A DNA stretch of 7,364 nt. It comes from JAIOTG01 sp964644045. Its GTDB lineage: Bacteria > Patescibacteriota > Patescibacteriia > Patescibacteriales > JAGXOH01. Both the position numbers and the translations under genes were made by a program. Positions 5,795-7,364 of this stretch are shown here, one piece after another; position 1 is the stretch's first letter, and every line of letters starts with the position of its first letter. A model generated the notes under the pieces. It ran no database searches and was not told where the DNA came from. It saw only the letters and a list, made by a program, of their open reading frames with translations. The stretch spans positions 1 through 7,364 of the forward strand of contig CAZXUK010000035.1 in the NCBI GenBank assembly GCA_964644045.1. The letters run 5' to 3'.

Positions 5795-6844
5795 TTAGCA
5801 GGCCACTGCTTCCCTTTTTTTGCCTTTTTTGCCTTTTTTGTAGCGTAACTTCCTACACCTGTGAAGGCCATAGGCGTAGAAGTAGCACTCACCAAAAAGG
5901 CATTTTTTCTCTTTCTGGCAGGATCTGGGGAAAAAATCCTGGTCCAGTCCCTGCTTCACGCACTTTTCTACCTTCTGGAGGGAAAGCGCCGTGGGCTCCA
6001 CCTCGGTGGTGCTCAGGCTTCCGTTGAGGAGCATTTTCCGATTTTCATGGAAAAACCACTCTTCAGCACCACCCATAGAACCAGTACTCTTCAGCTCTTC
6101 CCAGCTGGCGTTATTGTGTCGGCCACGTTTGCGCTGTTCTTCCACGCGCAAAATGCGGACAACCTCGGTCAGGTCAATCCTATATTTTTCATTGGTAAAG
6201 ACCTGAACATTGCCGGAGGAATTTTTCTGGATAATAACTCCGGCGCCACAACCGAGTGAGCTTCGAGCATATTTGCCAAAAGTCTTAACCTCGGTTTCGG
6301 CCACTACCAAGGGATAAACTCTCCCTCGATAACGAACCGAGGTTTTGCGGGCACTGGAAAAATCTCGGGCAGCGTCCCGGAAAAACTCACACTGCTCTTC
6401 ATAGAGCGCTTCCAGAGCAATGCTTGCCCACATCCAAACCTTTTCCGCCTTATGCTTCTTGTTCAGTGACTTAACCACTGAAGAAAGATCAAAAGGCTGA
6501 GCGCAGGGCTTGGTGTCCGTCTTAAAGACGAACTGCACCAGCTTGGCCAGGGCCGGGTTGTCTTCCAGGCCCAGATGTTTAACAACTAAAGTGGTACAAC
6601 ACTCCTGCTTTCCCTCTTTCATGTCGGCGTGATCATCAAACCTCCCGCCGAACATCCCGAGGAAAATCGCTCCGTTTTTCTCCATATCGTAGAGATCTTG
6701 GGGCGGGTCAATCCCCCGCTCCCAGAAATCAACCGGAGCCTCAGAGATCCCGGGGTACCGGGATTCTCCAAACTTTTTCAGTAGCCAAGCCGCCACCAAT
6801 TCGTCCAGGTGCGGGTTCTCGTGTGTGATAATTGCATAGTCCAT
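5795..6844 (-). CDS. MYG1/DHH-like putative metal-dependent phosphoesterase
   Basis: A 349-residue protein of uncertain function. The N-terminus has THENPHLDELVAAWLL (7-22; H8, H12, D14, E15), which resembles the T-H-x3-H-x-D-E metal-binding start of MYG1/UPF0160 and DHH-type phosphoesterases. A second motif, FGGRFDDHADM (65-75; D70, D71, H72), followed by CCTTLVVKHLGL (82-93), matches the order seen in MYG1, where GG-x-Y-D, RFDHH and a helix ending in KH-x-G follow each other. A hydrolase acting on nucleotides or phosphoesters is inferred from this likeness only. The C-terminus has a Cys/His cluster (C309, C315, C320, H328, C330), perhaps a zinc site, then a basic KKGKKGKK tail suggesting nucleic-acid contact. 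The gene has its own promoter, a perfect Shine-Dalgarno and terminator, and is visibly GC-richer than its neighbours (about 50% in lines sampled by hand), which suggests transfer. ATG 6844 is fixed by the Shine-Dalgarno. It is certainly coding; family placement is tentative. Confidence 0.75.
   Translation of the reverse strand: MDYAIITHENPHLDELVAAWLLKKFGESRYPGISEAPVDFWERGIDPPQDLYDMEKNGAIFLGMFGGRFDDHADMKEGKQECCTTLVVKHLGLEDNPALAKLVQFVFKTDTKPCAQPFDLSSVVKSLNKKHKAEKVWMWASIALEALYEEQCEFFRDAARDFSSARKTSVRYRGRVYPLVVAETEVKTFGKYARSSLGCGAGVIIQKNSSGNVQVFTNEKYRIDLTEVVRILRVEEQRKRGRHNNASWEELKSTGSMGGAEEWFFHENRKMLLNGSLSTTEVEPTALSLQKVEKCVKQGLDQDFFPRSCQKEKKCLFGECYFYAYGLHRCRKLRYKKGKKGKKREAVAC
5813..5840. repeat. 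Tandem CCTTTTTTG repeat in a gene tail
   Basis: Three adjacent units of 9-10 bp (CCTTTTTTTG, CCTTTTTTG, CCTTTTTTG) encode the KKG-KKG-KK basic tail of the MYG1-like protein. The first unit has one extra T. Both the repeat number and the T runs could vary by replication slippage, altering the last ten or so residues. Confidence 0.7.
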
Positions 6845-6849
6845 TACTT

Positions 6850-6856
6850 ACCTCCT
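6850..6856 (-). promoter_or_regulatory. Perfect Shine-Dalgarno for the MYG1-like gene
   Basis: AGGAGGT on the minus strand ends 5 nt before ATG 6844. It is the only strong ribosome binding site in the window; the ferredoxin, transposase and acyl-CoA synthetase starts show none. It settles the start codon and suggests efficient translation. Confidence 0.88.
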
Positions 6857-6915
6857 CTTTTTTTAATTGGTTTACATCTTTTTTGAATTTTTTAAAGGTA
6901 CTAAACAATCATCAT

Positions 6916-6944
6916 ATAATAATACAAAAATAAAAAAATGTCAA
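6916..6944 (-). promoter_or_regulatory. Strong sigma-70-type promoter of the MYG1-like gene
   Basis: On the minus strand a perfect TTGACA (6939-6944) is separated by 17 bp, almost all A/T, from TATTAT (6916-6921; 5 of 6). Transcription would begin near 6909, leaving an AU-rich leader of about 65 nt ending in the Shine-Dalgarno. I see no stable fold in that leader. The -35 box lies inside one arm of a 34-bp palindrome that also acts as the terminator of the upstream gene. Confidence 0.75.
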
Positions 6945-6967
6945 GCTAAATTTAGCCTGACATTTTT
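6934..6967. terminator. 34-bp palindromic terminator overlapping a -35 box
   Basis: Arms 6934-6950 and 6951-6967 pair with a single mismatch (6944 with 6957, which becomes a G-U pair in minus-strand RNA). The centre GCTAAATTTAGC (6945-6956) is a perfect palindrome. T runs follow on both strands, so it can end transcription either way. It begins 22 nt after the stop of the gene at the right edge. The right half of the palindrome on the minus strand contains the TTGACA of the next promoter, so a dimeric DNA-binding protein could also use it as an operator. Confidence 0.8.
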
Positions 6968-6989
6968 ATGCTTTTGGTTTTAAAAAACT

Positions 6990-7364
6990 CTATTCTATTA
7001 ACTCACCCTTAATCTCATCAAACTCGCCATCAGTTACCGCCTTGGTTACTTCTCCATCTTCCACCCAAACCGTAATTTGGTGAGAAGTTATAACCTGGGC
7101 GCTCATTTGCCCTTCCCTATTACCAAAACCGGCCTGTCTGGACTAAAAGGAAAAATCAAACTCATAACAATTCTCGCAACCCACCAGATCCAAAGCTCTG
7201 GCCTCCTGAAACTCCAAATCTTCTCCATCATAGGTGTAGGTGGGAGAATTCTCTTCTACCCACTCCCTGGCTATCTGCCTGGACTCTGTCTGAGTATAGA
7301 CTTTTTCCCCTTGTTCACTCTCTTTTTCCTTTTGGGAATAATTGGTTTGGCTGGCGGAATAATA
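6990..7364 (-). pseudogene. 3' part of an exported-type protein gene with in-frame TAG
   Basis: The frame is open from the right edge for 73 codons. It starts with a polar, Ser/Gln/Lys/Glu-rich linker (YYSASQTNYSQKEKESEQ), then SRQIAREWVEENSPTYTYDG and LVGCENCYEFDFSF, and reaches TAG at 7143-7145. The same frame continues for 50 codons (SRQAGFGNREGQMSAQVITS, then ITVWVEDGEVTKAVTDGEF) to a second TAG at 6990. The two halves together match, from memory, a recurrent uncharacterised C-terminal domain in bacteria and archaea with a C-x2-C-Y/W-E-F segment followed by SRHAGYGDR-x-GQ and AQVITPH. Homologs as I recall them often have Gln just where TAG stands, so one C-to-T change explains it. The linker suggests a lipoprotein or anchored protein whose N-terminus lies beyond the window. 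A mutation, sequencing error or readthrough are all possible. No function is known to me. Confidence 0.72.

Noticed and set aside
5861..6259. 132-aa plus-strand ORF
   Set aside because: It lies wholly antisense to the MYG1-like gene, has no recognisable motif or ribosome binding site, and is explained by the higher GC content lowering stop frequency on the other strand.
6857..6910. Riboswitch or attenuator in the leader of the MYG1-like gene
   Set aside because: The leader is short, AU-rich and without convincing inverted repeats; I see no known riboswitch core.
6990..7145. Reassignment of TAG to glutamine in this organism
   Set aside because: TAG appears as a sensible stop at 4056-4058, where it overlaps the next start, and at 6990-6992 before a terminator. 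A single in-frame case is better explained by mutation or error, though not excluded.

Overview
The window looks like a piece of a low-GC, anaerobic, fermentative bacterium, most plausibly a candidate-phyla (Patescibacteria/CPR-like) genome. The pointers are a Thermotoga-type 60-residue ferredoxin, a single-chain ADP-forming acyl-CoA synthetase, membrane-anchored exoproteins of a kind I associate with CPR genomes, and mostly weak or absent Shine-Dalgarno sequences. This placement is inference; there is no rRNA or other marker gene here.

Layout, left to right. (1) 1-1332 is a complete ISL3-family insertion sequence, with its terminal inverted repeats at the first base of the window and at 1332. 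It carries one DDE transposase on the minus strand, a short internal promoter and a hairpin that may silence read-in transcripts. (2) 1409-1591 (+) is a single-cluster [4Fe-4S] ferredoxin whose upstream region was cut by the IS. (3) 1603-1638 is a bidirectional terminator shared by the ferredoxin and the convergent operon to its right. (4) 5693-1650 (-) is a tight operon in the order: membrane-anchored exoprotein (478 aa), two-helix membrane peptide (65 aa), a gene broken by three single-base frameshifts (about 119 aa when repaired), ADP-forming acyl-CoA synthetase (680 aa). Spacings are 3 nt, an 8-nt overlap and 10 nt. (5) 5744-6944 is a self-contained monocistronic unit: strong promoter, perfect Shine-Dalgarno, a 349-aa gene resembling MYG1/DHH-type metal-dependent phosphoesterases with a Cys-rich basic tail, and its own terminator. 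It is visibly GC-richer than its surroundings and looks acquired. (6) 6990-7364 (-) is the 3' part of a further gene entering from the right edge, interrupted by an in-frame amber codon, followed by a palindromic terminator that overlaps the -35 box of the next transcription unit.

How the genes may work together: ferredoxin is the usual electron acceptor of pyruvate:ferredoxin oxidoreductase, and the ADP-forming synthetase would convert the resulting acetyl-CoA to acetate with ATP formation. That fits a fermenter, but no oxidoreductase is in the window, so the link is inferred. The exoprotein and membrane peptide point to an envelope role for the first half of the operon.

I found no CRISPR array, tRNA, rRNA or clear riboswitch. 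The most notable signals are the triple-frameshifted gene, the in-frame amber codon, the IS read-in-silencing hairpin, and the GC-rich MYG1-like cassette whose promoter is nested in a palindromic terminator.
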